A DNA stretch of 64,000 nt from Sphingopyxis witflariensis (GCF_002205635.1 NZ_NISJ01000002.1:486236-550235); one strand, 5' to 3'; numbered from the stretch's first letter, positions 1 to 8,923 are shown. Translations and numbers: made by a program. Notes: generated from the sequence alone by a model not told the origin.

Positions 1-609
1 GAAAATGCTGCTTGTTTTTGCGGGAGCCTCTGGCGCTAGGGCGCGCAAATCGCTTGTTAGTGCGCTAAGCTCGTCGGCGGACAGCGGGACTGTAGGGAGA
101 CCAAGAATGGCAGACTCGATGCCCGAAACCAACTCGTCCTTCTGAGTCTCTTCTTTCGCGAGGGCCGAAATCGACTTGATCTCGGTCAGCGCAGTTTGAA
201 GCAGGCCTTCGACCTCTTCTGCCGACGCTGTTGTATGATGCTGATGCCGCGGAAAGCTAACTTTGTATTCGCCATCGTAGTATCGATCGACGCGAACGAC
301 CTGCGCGTCCTCAAGAGTAATCCCAGCCGCACCGGCGAAACGGTCAGCCACATCTCCCAAGTCAAATTCCACCGAGATGAAACAGAAGCTTCCAGGGTTC
401 TCGCGAATCTCGGCGAACATCGTTTTGGGATAATCCGACGTTGGCCTTATATCGCCTTCCCGAGCAGGTTTGAGTTTCCAAAGAGGCAATAAGAGGTTGG
501 ACTTGCCGGACTCGTTGACACCGATCAGTGCCGTTACGTCGTCAATGCTGATCCATCCGCTGTCAATAACTGATCGGAAGTTTGTGACCCTGTAACGCAG
601 CAACCGCAT
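1..609 (-). CDS. AAA family ATPase (OLD/AAA_15-like), 3' end outside window
   Basis: The open frame runs from an ATG at 609 to the left edge (203 codons) with no stop, so the C-terminus is missing. It begins MRLLRYRVTNFRSV, the usual opening of SMC/OLD-like ATPases, followed by a Walker A loop, ALIGVNESGKSNLL, at about residues 27-40. A charged helical region follows. Such ATPases often pair with nuclease domains (TOPRIM in OLD proteins), but whether this one does cannot be seen. It lies on the same strand as the upstream restriction-like operon, 174 bp away. Membership of the same defence block is inferred. Confidence 0.75.
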   Translation of the reverse strand, partial: MRLLRYRVTNFRSVIDSGWISIDDVTALIGVNESGKSNLLLPLWKLKPAREGDIRPTSDYPKTMFAEIRENPGSFCFISVEFDLGDVADRFAGAAGITLEDAQVVRVDRYYDGEYKVSFPRHQHHTTASAEEVEGLLQTALTEIKSISALAKEETQKDELVSGIESAILGLPTVPLSADELSALTSDLRALAPEAPAKTSSIF

Positions 610-783
610 TTCATCTAAACTCCATCAGCTATTTCTTCGCTGTCGCATATACCCGTAAAACGTGAAAAGTTCTAGGTTTGTTCGAGGGCGAAAATCCATC
701 GTTATCTACATGACGCCGTTTTTTCGTTGCATTCATCGCTCTGCAATTCTTAGGCGATTTCAATTCGCTCTCCACGGCTCATT

Positions 784-1977
784 TTACCCTTCTGCGCGTG
801 TCATGACCCGGTCTTTTTCTAGGTCATAACTATAGAGATGCAGGCTCCTTGTCGCGATTAGCCGAACGGCATATTCAACGGTTGCAGGCGAAATGAAGAA
901 CCATTCACGCGGATCCACCGACCGACCAAATCGATCGGGCAGTCGGACATCGATACAGGCGCCGGCGAAAAAGCGATGAAGTAGCCCTTCGATCTTTTTC
1001 GGGGCCACGCCGCGAGTGTCATATTCAGCCAAGATCTCGGCCTTCGCCATGAGGAAGGTGGGATCGTTTTCAGCGGTGCTGATTCGACTGGCCGGCGAGC
1101 CAGTCGTAGAGCCTATCTTCACCATATGATGCTTCAGATCGGCTAAGGCGGGATCGTCGGACAGTGTTTTCGCGACGTAAATGCACCCAGTCACCGGGGC
1201 CGCCTGCCCCTCGAAGAGAGGGCCGGCCTGCGGCGAAAGCACCCTGCGGCTATTCTCTGCCCGATACAGTGCCTTTCCGAAGGAGCGGAGCAGGTGGCCA
1301 CTCTCGGTCCCGCTGTCATAAATGATACGGAGCCTGGCATCTTTCTGGTCGCCGCGGGTGCGCGTCATCCATGCACCAACCTCAGCGATGTAGGCGAGCT
1401 GCCCATCGAGGATGAACATATCACCGGCAGCAATCTGGTATGTGGAGCTGGTCGGAACCGTTGATCTGGCGCCGGAAGCAATATCAGCGATGAATTCGTC
1501 AAAAATGGGAGCAAACTTCTCGAACTCGGCGCACGGTATCCGTTCGGCAATCATATCCGCTTCCGCCTTGGGGACAGGCGGCGGAGTGGCCCGGAACTCG
1601 AAAATGTGATCGTCGGGTGTCGACAGCAGATCATCGTCGGCCGCGATGAGTTCGTCGAGGCTGGCGGGGATCCGATCTTTGTCATGCTCGGCCGGCACGA
1701 GAAGATCATATTGGTCCAGATCCCGGAGCGCCCGGACTTTGGCCTCATCATTTCGGAACGCGGCCAACCGCACACCCAGCCTCATTTCCTCGGGCGATCG
1801 GGAAGCTGGGTCCGGCGCCCTGCCATGACGCTCGCGAAATGCTACGATTTCCAGGAACAGTCGAGCCTGGTCATCGGCCGGGGACGACACCTTCTTCGTT
1901 TCAGGAACGAACAGATCGTCTTTGGACGCAATGAGTTCGTCCAGCATATCGTAGAAACGACTGACTGACCGAGACAT
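784..1977 (-). CDS. GIY-YIG (T5orf172-type) nuclease family protein
   Basis: 397 residues. The C-terminal part (about 264-345) reads GCIYVAK, then VKIGSTTGSPASRIS, then KKIEGLLHRFF. This matches the T5orf172 branch of the GIY-YIG fold: GIY-like strand, K-I-G in place of Y-I-G, conserved Arg and Glu. The N-terminal 170 residues hold three similar acidic segments (LDELIASKDDLF, LDELIAADDDLL, FDEFIADIAS) and a block FRERHGRAPDP at 47-57 that recurs in the C-terminus of the helicase next door. The start codon overlaps the helicase stop (TGATG), so translation is coupled. Likely the DNA-cleaving partner of the helicase and methyltransferase; cleavage is inferred. Confidence 0.75.
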   Translation of the reverse strand: MSRSVSRFYDMLDELIASKDDLFVPETKKVSSPADDQARLFLEIVAFRERHGRAPDPASRSPEEMRLGVRLAAFRNDEAKVRALRDLDQYDLLVPAEHDKDRIPASLDELIAADDDLLSTPDDHIFEFRATPPPVPKAEADMIAERIPCAEFEKFAPIFDEFIADIASGARSTVPTSSTYQIAAGDMFILDGQLAYIAEVGAWMTRTRGDQKDARLRIIYDSGTESGHLLRSFGKALYRAENSRRVLSPQAGPLFEGQAAPVTGCIYVAKTLSDDPALADLKHHMVKIGSTTGSPASRISTAENDPTFLMAKAEILAEYDTRGVAPKKIEGLLHRFFAGACIDVRLPDRFGRSVDPREWFFISPATVEYAVRLIATRSLHLYSYDLEKDRVMTRAEG

Positions 1978-4022
1978 CAGGCGGCCTGTTCCCTCTGCCG
2001 TCGGATTGCCGCAGCTCGTATCCAGGCATGGGCTTCGGCCATGCGTTTCTCGATCGGATTTGCCGAGTTGATGTTCGGATCCCGCCCGTGCTGCTCCTTG
2101 AACGCGCGGATACGCGGCACCTGTGCCAAAGCCTCGGCCTCGCTAATCGTGATCTTGGTTTCCGCAATGGTCTGATGAATTCGCCGGAGAACAGATTCGC
2201 CCAGCGCCTTCGACAGAATTTCATATGACTGCTGAAAGGGGTTAACCTGGTCGATCAGGTCGATGCTGAGCTCCGGCATCGTGACGAATTTCGAGGTCAG
2301 CTTCAGCAGCTGCGCATGAGCCTTCTGACCGTCGGTGGCATCTCCGTCTTCGGAAGGAGGAAGGCCCTCCTGACGGCTGGCCTGCGTCAGATGAGCGAGA
2401 ACAGCGCGTCTCGCCACCACGTTTTGGCGAATTGCCTCTATGTCGTCTTCATTCTCGGCGATGTCGGGATAACGCCGGGCGATCAGATCAGGGATAAGGT
2501 GCTGATTGATCGTCTCTGCCGGAAATTCGTCTGGAATAAGGCTCGCCCGAAGCACCTGGGAGTCTTGCAGGACAGCAGCCATGAGATCCGTCATATCGGT
2601 CTGAATGATTTCCACGGCGCGTTTGCTTGTCGGCTCTTTGAGCCCCGTTATCTCAATCGTCGGCTCGGCATCGAGTAGGTCAATACGGGTCGCGGGCCTT
2701 GCCACACCATCGAAGCGATCGTCCGATGGCCTGGTGCGAAAGTTGAAGTTTGGCGCCAGCACCTGTTCCATGAGCAAAGAGCAGGCGATTGCTTTCAGCA
2801 TATCGTTCACTGCCGTGCGCACCAGATCGTCGGCCGTATCGGGTTCTGCAATAAGGTTGGTGAACTGCGCGTGGCTCTTTCCGGGCGCGTCGCGGGTTGC
2901 ACGGCCGATGATCTGCACAACCTCGGTCAGGGAGCCGCGGTAACCGATGGTCAGGGCATGCTCGCACCAGATCCAGTCAAAGCCTTCCTTCGCCATGCCT
3001 AAGGCGATGACGATGTCGAGATCATCCTTCTTTTCCACATCCCGCAGTCCGGACAAAACCTTCTGCTGGGTATCGGGGGTCACCAGATCTGCAATCTTGA
3101 GGATCTTGCCACCGTGCGTGCGTAAAAGCTGGAAGCCCGTCACCTCGTCGATTTCGATGACGTCGCCAAGGACGTCGAGGATGCCGTTCATTTCCTTTAT
3201 TTTATCGCCCATCGCCGCCTGCGAATTGACGTTCGGGATATGAATGATGGTCTTCTTGGTCGGATCGAGAACCTCGCCAATCGCGGTCAGGTAGTTGCCA
3301 TGGTAAAAATGGTAGCCAATACCAAGGGTCCTGAGGTGCTCGTAGCCCGAAAGCTGCTCGTAATAGGTGTATGTGACCCGCGTGAACTTCTCTTCGTCCT
3401 CAGGCCGAAGCACCGGCACCTGGTCGCCGCGGAAATACGACCCGGTCATTGCGATCAAATGAGCCGAGCCTTCGTTCATTACCGCGCGGATCAACTCGCC
3501 CAAGCGATTATCTGCGTCGGCCGACACATGATGAAACTCGTCGATCGCGAGGGCGCAATGATGGAAAGCTGAAATGCCTTGACCGTCGTTCATGATCCGA
3601 TCGAACGCATGGCGAAGCGTGGAATGGGTGCAGACGATGATTTCGTCTTCGCTTTGCATAAATCGAATGAAGGCGTTGATCTTGCCGCCCTCGCCACCAA
3701 TCAGATCGCACAGATTATTCTGCGGTGACACGGTCCAATCAGCGAAAAACCCATGTTGCGTTAGGTTTGTCGACCGAAACGAGTTTCCGATCGACCTTTC
3801 TGGAACGGCGACGATGATCTTCTTGATACCTTGGTTGGCCAGCTTATCGAGCCCGAGAAACATGAGCGCTCGGCTTTTCCCAGATGCCGGCGGGGACTTG
3901 ATCAACAAATACTGCGAGTTCCGCGCGTCAAACGCACGGGACTGCATGGCACGCATTCCCATATCGTTGGTCGACTTGCTGGCGCCGGTGGCCCCATATT
4001 CAACAGTTACGAAGTCAGGCAT
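1977..4022 (-). CDS. Superfamily 2 DEAD/DEAH-type helicase
   Basis: 681 residues with SF2 motifs in order: Walker A SPPASGKSR (43-51), DEFH box (161-164), TGS (193-195) and motif VI QIIGRATR (370-377). The arrangement resembles restriction-type helicases (HsdR/Res). No nuclease motif is evident. The last 40 residues carry FKEQHGRDPN followed by P-x-E-x-R-(M/L), the same helicase-associated block found in the N-terminus of the GIY-YIG protein. The gene starts 13 bp after the methyltransferase and its stop overlaps the nuclease start. Expected to translocate on or unwind DNA for the restriction-like complex. Confidence 0.85.
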   Translation of the reverse strand: MPDFVTVEYGATGASKSTNDMGMRAMQSRAFDARNSQYLLIKSPPASGKSRALMFLGLDKLANQGIKKIIVAVPERSIGNSFRSTNLTQHGFFADWTVSPQNNLCDLIGGEGGKINAFIRFMQSEDEIIVCTHSTLRHAFDRIMNDGQGISAFHHCALAIDEFHHVSADADNRLGELIRAVMNEGSAHLIAMTGSYFRGDQVPVLRPEDEEKFTRVTYTYYEQLSGYEHLRTLGIGYHFYHGNYLTAIGEVLDPTKKTIIHIPNVNSQAAMGDKIKEMNGILDVLGDVIEIDEVTGFQLLRTHGGKILKIADLVTPDTQQKVLSGLRDVEKKDDLDIVIALGMAKEGFDWIWCEHALTIGYRGSLTEVVQIIGRATRDAPGKSHAQFTNLIAEPDTADDLVRTAVNDMLKAIACSLLMEQVLAPNFNFRTRPSDDRFDGVARPATRIDLLDAEPTIEITGLKEPTSKRAVEIIQTDMTDLMAAVLQDSQVLRASLIPDEFPAETINQHLIPDLIARRYPDIAENEDDIEAIRQNVVARRAVLAHLTQASRQEGLPPSEDGDATDGQKAHAQLLKLTSKFVTMPELSIDLIDQVNPFQQSYEILSKALGESVLRRIHQTIAETKITISEAEALAQVPRIRAFKEQHGRDPNINSANPIEKRMAEAHAWIRAAAIRRQREQAA

Positions 4023-4035
4023 GGAAATCTCCGGC

Positions 4036-6774
4036 TCAGGCGGCTTTCGCCACTTTCTTGGTCATTCGCGCGTAAAGCTTAAACAGGTGCCCAAGCCGCT
4101 CATCATCGTCTTTGAATGGACGTCCAATATAAATGGTCTCTAGGAAATCATCGAGCTCACGGTGCGCTCCAACGAGATCGGCCGGCAAGGTTTCCGGATT
4201 GTAGAGCCAAGCAATTGTTTTCCCGCCAGCGATATAAGGCTCACGCACCCGAAGGATGTTCAAGGCGTGATCCTCAAGCTGTGAGCGTTGTTCATCTGAT
4301 AAGGAAGCGATTGGAAAAGTGTTATAAACAAGCGTGTTCGAGTATCTGTAGTCGGATTTAAGCCGACCCCCGACTGCGCTTGTCCAGACACGGTGTAGGG
4401 TGCTGCTGAGAATGGAAAAGACCCAGGTCGGCGGATTATAAATAGCGAACGCACTGTCGGTAGCGACTGTATTCTGAGGAAGAAAACCCACGGTAAGATA
4501 CGGTCGCCGTTCGGACGAAACTCGCGGTATGATGAGAAAGGCTTCATCCCGATGCCTTACTTCGTTGAATCGGTGAGGCCATGCCGAAGAAGCTGCGGTC
4601 GACGCCTTCGGACTCGCCGATCGAACTGCCGCGGTGAGCCTTAATCGTTCAGCAATAGCCGGGATCGCTTTTGCCGCGGCGAGATCACTGTCTCTAATCC
4701 AGAGACAATATCGCGTCTGCCCTTGAATAAATTCCTGTGCGCCAAAAACTGGTCGAATGAAGGTTTTTGAGCTGGGAAAATCTTGGCACAATTTAGCAGC
4801 TTCATCCGACGACAACATGAGATGGCCGCCGTCTTTGGCAGCGTTCCCTAATTCGATTTGTGGAAGCCTTGAAATAGCAGACGCATGACGTTCAACGAAT
4901 ATATCTGGAGCGTCAACAAGGTAAGGATTTATATTTGAAGCAGCGAGCTTATGTTCTGATCCGAAAATAAACTTCGGTTTGTTACTAATCGGTCTAACCG
5001 AGACGATCACACAAATAACACCAGCATTTTTAGCTGCGCTATTGCTCCACTTGAACGGTTTATAACTAAATCCGTATTCCGCTTTCTTTTTATTTATAAG
5101 TGGCCACAACAAGGGCACCTGTTCCCCTTGAAACAGAGAATTGGTTGTGACGAATGCCGCTTCTGCCCCCGTTTTTTGGGCGTAATCGGCAGCTCGAGCA
5201 AACCAAGCGGCGACATAATCTAAATTCCCGAAAACGCCGTTTTCATTCGCGAAGGCTATTTCCATATCGCGCTGTTGTTCGCGCGTTCTTTTGGGGCGCC
5301 CAAGATAGGGCGGGTTCCCAATAATTAGAATTTCGGCACCATCTTCAGGTGGGCAAATGGTCAGCCAGTCTGCTCTTAAGGCATTCCCTACCACGATGCT
5401 TCCCGCGTCAGATAATGGCAACGCAGGCGTAGGGGCTGAGCAGATCTCGTCCAATTTTCGGTTCATCTGATATTGAGAAATCCACAGCGAGAGCTTGGCT
5501 GTTTCGCAAGCGAAGTCGACCGGATCTACTCCATAGAAGCTGCTAATCCGAATCCCCGTCTGGTAATCAGCCAACGCGAGCTGACCTCTTCGTTTAACGT
5601 CGCGCATTCGGCGAAACGCTTCGGTCTCAATCAGCCGGAGCTCACGATAAGCGATGATAAGGAAATTGCCTGAACCGCAGGCCGGATCGAAAATCCGAAT
5701 ATGTGCAATTCGGCCGACCAGTTTTTCGAGCGCCTTGATATTGTCTCCGGCTAAGGTCAGTTGCTCTCGAAGAGAATTGAGAAACAACGGTTCTAGCACC
5801 TTCATGATGTTCGGCACGGAGGTGTAATGCATACCAAAATCGGCACGCATATCAGTGTGTATGATTGCTTGGATCATAGAGCCAAAAATGTCGGCGTGAA
5901 TTTGATCCCATTGGAGTTCAGCGGCTTCAAACAGAAGCCGTCGCGCCCGACGATTGAAGACTGGAACCTCAGTTCGATCACGAAACAAGCCGCCATTTAC
6001 ATAAGGAAAGTCACCGGCTATGCGCTGAGACCGCACGCCTCGAGCCCGACGAGCTTCGCTATCCGCCACGTCCAACGATAGAAAAATATCCTCGATGACG
6101 CGTTGCGTATCAGACCCGTCGACTTCACGTGCTTCCCTGCGCAAAGTGTTCAGGAAAAGCTTTTCAGAAAATATTCCAGTGTCTTCCGCAAACATGCAGA
6201 ACAGCAACCGCGTCATAAATATATTGAGGTCGTGGATTTGGTCGGCGCCCCAAGTCGGGTTGGCGTCCCGAATTGCATCATGGAATTTGGCCATGTGACG
6301 AGCAGCGCGGACGTCGGCAGCCGTCTCAGGAGCCGGCTTGTAGCGCTCGACACCAAACATGGGCAGCAAGAAATCGTAATTGACTGCCAGGTCCGCCAAG
6401 CGATCGAACGATGGAGTTTCGCCTGTCTTTATATCGACGGCCAGAAACTCGTCCCCATCGGTGCTCATAAGGAAGCGAGGCGCATTTTTAGACGCCGCAC
6501 CTTTCTTTCCGATCAAAGACGCCTTCAGGTCTTCAATTGTGTTTTGGACCTGTCCGGCGTCCGCAGCTCGAAAGAGGAGCTTCTTCGGCCATAGGATATC
6601 GGACGCCGCCAGTCCTGCAGGATGCTTCATACGAAGCTTTGTGACCTCGTTGCGAGACGCATCGAAAGCTTCCATCACGCGGAACGGAAAATCGTGAAGC
6701 GTGCAGGCGCCGGATGTGACGTCTGCCACCAACTGGTCGAGCTCTTCCTCGATTGCGATCGTGTTCAATGCCAT
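4036..6774 (-). CDS. Class I SAM-dependent DNA methyltransferase, MmeI-like architecture
   Basis: 912 residues. SAM-binding motif I (FDPACGSGNFL) is at 362-372 and the catalytic NPPY of amino-adenine methylases at 487-490. The helical spacer LNIFMTRLLFCMFAEDTGIF (183-202) is typical of MmeI-type fusion enzymes. The region after about 600 is the expected target-recognition part. In the first 150 residues I see no convincing PD-(D/E)XK nuclease, so cleavage is probably delegated to the GIY-YIG partner. The stretch 4.2-6.7 kb is visibly more AT-rich than the rest of the window, consistent with transfer. It starts 12 bp after the DUF6471 gene, so all four genes look co-transcribed. Confidence 0.85.
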   Translation of the reverse strand: MALNTIAIEEELDQLVADVTSGACTLHDFPFRVMEAFDASRNEVTKLRMKHPAGLAASDILWPKKLLFRAADAGQVQNTIEDLKASLIGKKGAASKNAPRFLMSTDGDEFLAVDIKTGETPSFDRLADLAVNYDFLLPMFGVERYKPAPETAADVRAARHMAKFHDAIRDANPTWGADQIHDLNIFMTRLLFCMFAEDTGIFSEKLFLNTLRREAREVDGSDTQRVIEDIFLSLDVADSEARRARGVRSQRIAGDFPYVNGGLFRDRTEVPVFNRRARRLLFEAAELQWDQIHADIFGSMIQAIIHTDMRADFGMHYTSVPNIMKVLEPLFLNSLREQLTLAGDNIKALEKLVGRIAHIRIFDPACGSGNFLIIAYRELRLIETEAFRRMRDVKRRGQLALADYQTGIRISSFYGVDPVDFACETAKLSLWISQYQMNRKLDEICSAPTPALPLSDAGSIVVGNALRADWLTICPPEDGAEILIIGNPPYLGRPKRTREQQRDMEIAFANENGVFGNLDYVAAWFARAADYAQKTGAEAAFVTTNSLFQGEQVPLLWPLINKKKAEYGFSYKPFKWSNSAAKNAGVICVIVSVRPISNKPKFIFGSEHKLAASNINPYLVDAPDIFVERHASAISRLPQIELGNAAKDGGHLMLSSDEAAKLCQDFPSSKTFIRPVFGAQEFIQGQTRYCLWIRDSDLAAAKAIPAIAERLRLTAAVRSASPKASTAASSAWPHRFNEVRHRDEAFLIIPRVSSERRPYLTVGFLPQNTVATDSAFAIYNPPTWVFSILSSTLHRVWTSAVGGRLKSDYRYSNTLVYNTFPIASLSDEQRSQLEDHALNILRVREPYIAGGKTIAWLYNPETLPADLVGAHRELDDFLETIYIGRPFKDDDERLGHLFKLYARMTKKVAKAA

Positions 6775-6786
6775 GAGACCGCGCCG

Positions 6787-7128
6787 TCAGTCGTCTGAAC
6801 CGGCACGGGGACCGGATTTCCCACGAGCAAGCCCTTGTGCAGCGCCTTTTTCAGCGCCCTCGATCAGCGAGGACGGCATCTGGATCCAGTCTACCCCTAG
6901 CGCCATAAAGCACTGCATGATGAAGACGGCTGTGAAGCGGCCGCGGCTCACCTTATTTCGCAAGTTCAGCTCGTTGTCGGTGATACCGAACTCCGCGAGC
7001 CGGTCCGCCAAGGCTGCATAGGAAACTCCGCGGCGCATCATCTCCGCGCGCAGCATGTTTTTCACGAGCTCTTCCCACGCCTTGTCGTTCGCCTGGGTTT
7101 CGCCGGTTTTGGTTTGATCATCAGTCAT
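6787..7128 (-). CDS. DUF6471 family protein, putative controller of the restriction-like operon
   Basis: 113 residues. The core has the pattern W-E-x-L-V-x-x-M-L-R-A-E-M-x-R-R-G-V-S-Y, then LADRLAEFGI, then LRNKVSRGRFTAVF. This matches DUF6471 and looks like an XRE-type helix-turn-helix: a recognition-like segment containing N-K-V-S-R-G, and a C-terminal A-L-G-V. It is first in the operon, directly downstream of two perfect TCATC-N6-GATGA palindromes. Small helix-turn-helix genes in this position are often C proteins that time restriction and modification. Autoregulation is inferred. Confidence 0.75.
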   Translation of the reverse strand: MTDDQTKTGETQANDKAWEELVKNMLRAEMMRRGVSYAALADRLAEFGITDNELNLRNKVSRGRFTAVFIMQCFMALGVDWIQMPSSLIEGAEKGAAQGLARGKSGPRAGSDD

Positions 7129-7194
7129 GCGCGGAAGTTATAGGTTCAACTTCCAAATTTGCAAAGGAGGGCGCCATCGTCAGCAGTGAGGCGC

Positions 7195-7251
7195 ATCATC
7201 GTTTGTGATGATTATGACTCGACTTCGCGGAAACATCATCGTATATGATGA
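7195..7251. promoter_or_regulatory. Twin palindromic operator between divergent genes
   Basis: Two copies of TCATC-N6-GATGA lie at 7196-7211 and 7236-7251, with centres exactly 40 bp apart. The left copy extends to ATCATC-N6-GATGAT. A further half-site CATCA is at 7259-7263, next to the transposase start. A TATGAT hexamer (7244-7249) inside the right copy could be a plus-strand -10 box, and CATAAT (revcomp of 7211-7216) a minus-strand one. The arrangement suits a dimeric regulator controlling both directions. Confidence 0.7.
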
Positions 7252-7269
7252 CGCAGAGCATCATATATC

Positions 7270-8295
7270 GTGGCACAGCATTTCCTCCTCTCTCCAGCGG
7301 CCAGTTCGCTAAGCATGCGAGACATCTATCGCATGACGGAGGATGACGCCTACGAGATGTTCAAATCGATCAAATGGCCGGATGGCATCCCGACCTGCCC
7401 GGAATGCGGCTGCAAGGAGTCGTGGACCCTGGTCGAGAACAGGAAATGGAAGTGCAAGGGGGCGATCAAAAACGAGATCACCGGCGAAACCAGCAAATGC
7501 TATCTGCAATATACGGTCACCAGCAGGACGCCCCTCGCAAGTCGGAAACGATCCTTCTGCGACATCCTCGCGGCCATCGCGACCTTCGTCAGCGGCGTGC
7601 TGGGCACAGCCGCGCTGCGTCTCAAGCGCGAGTTCAAGAACTCATACAAAACGCCGTTCGTATTTGGCCATAAGATCCGCGAGTCGATGAAAATCGACTA
7701 TGATCAAACGCTAGAGGGCGTGGTTGAAATCGATGGCCTGTTCGTCGGCAGCAAGAAGATGAAGCCGCCGTTCCCGATCACAAATGAGGCCGATCTCGAA
7801 AAATTCTACGATATCTATCGCAAGAAGACCACGTCGCTCGTTGTCGTCCGGGAACGACCTTCGGCCGACGGCACCGAGACTGGCCGAATCAGGGTAACGC
7901 ATAGAAAGAACGAAGCCGCAGCGGTTGGTTTCATCAAATCCGTCCTGAAGCCGGGGACCATTGTCCATGCTGATTATGGGTCGCAATGGGAGCGCTTGAA
8001 CCTCCATTTCCCGATGATGCGGGTCAATCACTCCAAGACTTACGTGCAGGATGGCGCCTGCACGAACTGGGCCGAAAGCTTCTTCTCCCGCGTGCGCGCT
8101 GCCGAACGCGGCGTCTATCGTTATTGGTGGGAGAGATATGCCGAGCAATATGGCGTGGAGCTAGCTTGGCGGGAGGAAAATCGTTTCGTCGACAATGGCC
8201 AGCAGATCCGCATGTTGGTTGAATGCTTGATGCGTTCTGGTCGGTCCACCTTCGCTGGCTACTGGCAGCGCCACAAAAGCAAGTTCCCCTTCTGA
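7270..8295 (+). CDS. IS1595-family transposase
   Basis: 341 residues from a GTG; an ATG at 7315 is an alternative that avoids the operator half-site. The N-terminus has a zinc-ribbon-like cysteine pattern (CPECGCKESW, WKCKG). The catalytic core shows VEIDGLFVG (first Asp), VHADYGSQW (second Asp) and TNWAESFFSRV (Glu), the DDE triad of IS1595-type enzymes. I could not find matching terminal inverted repeats on either side. It may therefore be a remnant or a captured gene rather than an intact insertion sequence. Confidence 0.85.
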   Translation: MAQHFLLSPAASSLSMRDIYRMTEDDAYEMFKSIKWPDGIPTCPECGCKESWTLVENRKWKCKGAIKNEITGETSKCYLQYTVTSRTPLASRKRSFCDILAAIATFVSGVLGTAALRLKREFKNSYKTPFVFGHKIRESMKIDYDQTLEGVVEIDGLFVGSKKMKPPFPITNEADLEKFYDIYRKKTTSLVVVRERPSADGTETGRIRVTHRKNEAAAVGFIKSVLKPGTIVHADYGSQWERLNLHFPMMRVNHSKTYVQDGACTNWAESFFSRVRAAERGVYRYWWERYAEQYGVELAWREENRFVDNGQQIRMLVECLMRSGRSTFAGYWQRHKSKFPF

Positions 8296-8307
8296 AACGG
8301 ACCTCGG

Positions 8308-8796
8308 TCACACTTCAGAAATAGGAACAATCTCCCAACGTGTCGGGCGCGTGCTGAGCACTCTCACCTCGGCGCCGGCTGAACGCAGACTCGCGTCGAT
8401 CGCCGCCTTAACTCGGTCCATTAGGTCTTCATCAGAAACGTCGCCGCCCAGCCGTTCCATGACGAGCGTTGCCAATTCTGCAGGATTGGTCGGACGCGCG
8501 AGTTCGCGCATGATCGCAAACGCCGTTCTGGTCGTGGCGCCATGCTCGAAGGGGATTACCTGGTTCTTGGGCTTTACCGGTTTGGTATGCTCAGGGCTCC
8601 ACTTCGGATCAATTTCGGCCATGATTTCAACGGTAGCTTTTGTGAGTTCGTCCAGACGTGCGATTCGTGCCCGTTTTTCCTCGACGGTTTCATACTCCGC
8701 TTCGATTTTTGCGATCTTGACCTCGAGCTGCAGGCGCTCGCCGCGCCAAGCCGCGTATTTCCGCAGCAGTCCGGTTTTAAGATTTGAAACGCCCAT
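8308..8796 (-). CDS. Hypothetical coiled-coil protein
   Basis: 162 residues, family not recognised. The first 60 residues are highly charged and helical (GERLQLEVKIAKIEAEYETVEEKRARIARLDEL), a likely coiled coil. The C-terminal 90 residues contain ATLVMERLGGDVSDEDLMDRVKAAID, which resembles a small winged-helix-like fold. It is convergent with the transposase gene, with 12 bp between stops. Codon use looks normal for the window, which supports a real gene. Function unknown. Confidence 0.55.
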   Translation of the reverse strand: MGVSNLKTGLLRKYAAWRGERLQLEVKIAKIEAEYETVEEKRARIARLDELTKATVEIMAEIDPKWSPEHTKPVKPKNQVIPFEHGATTRTAFAIMRELARPTNPAELATLVMERLGGDVSDEDLMDRVKAAIDASLRSAGAEVRVLSTRPTRWEIVPISEV

Positions 8797-8876
8797 CCTG
8801 AAAACGGACTAAAGGCATCAACTCGATTCTCAAACCCTTATGTTATTGGTTTTTTTGCGCCAGAAGACTGGAAAAA

Positions 8877-8923
8877 TGGCGCACCCGAAGGGATTCGAAC
8901 CCCTGGCCTCTGCCTTCGGAGGG
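8877..8923 (-). other. 3' fragment of tRNA-Arg(CCG): attachment site (att) of the integrative element
   Basis: On the minus strand this reads as the anticodon loop (CTCCGAA, anticodon CCG), variable region, T-arm (AGGGG TTCGAAT CCCTT), acceptor CGGGTGC, discriminator G and CCA. The 5' half of a tRNA is absent: at 8924 the sequence stops matching the expected anticodon stem. A 3' tRNA fragment is the footprint left at the end of an integrated element. Its 5' side faces the integrase, so the element lies to the right and the older chromosome to the left. Confidence 0.8.

Noticed and set aside
6300..6774. Possible PD-(D/E)XK nuclease at the methylase N-terminus (VDIKTGE)
   Set aside because: The segment aligns better with the non-nuclease strand pattern seen before the helical spacer; no upstream acidic residue in suitable context.
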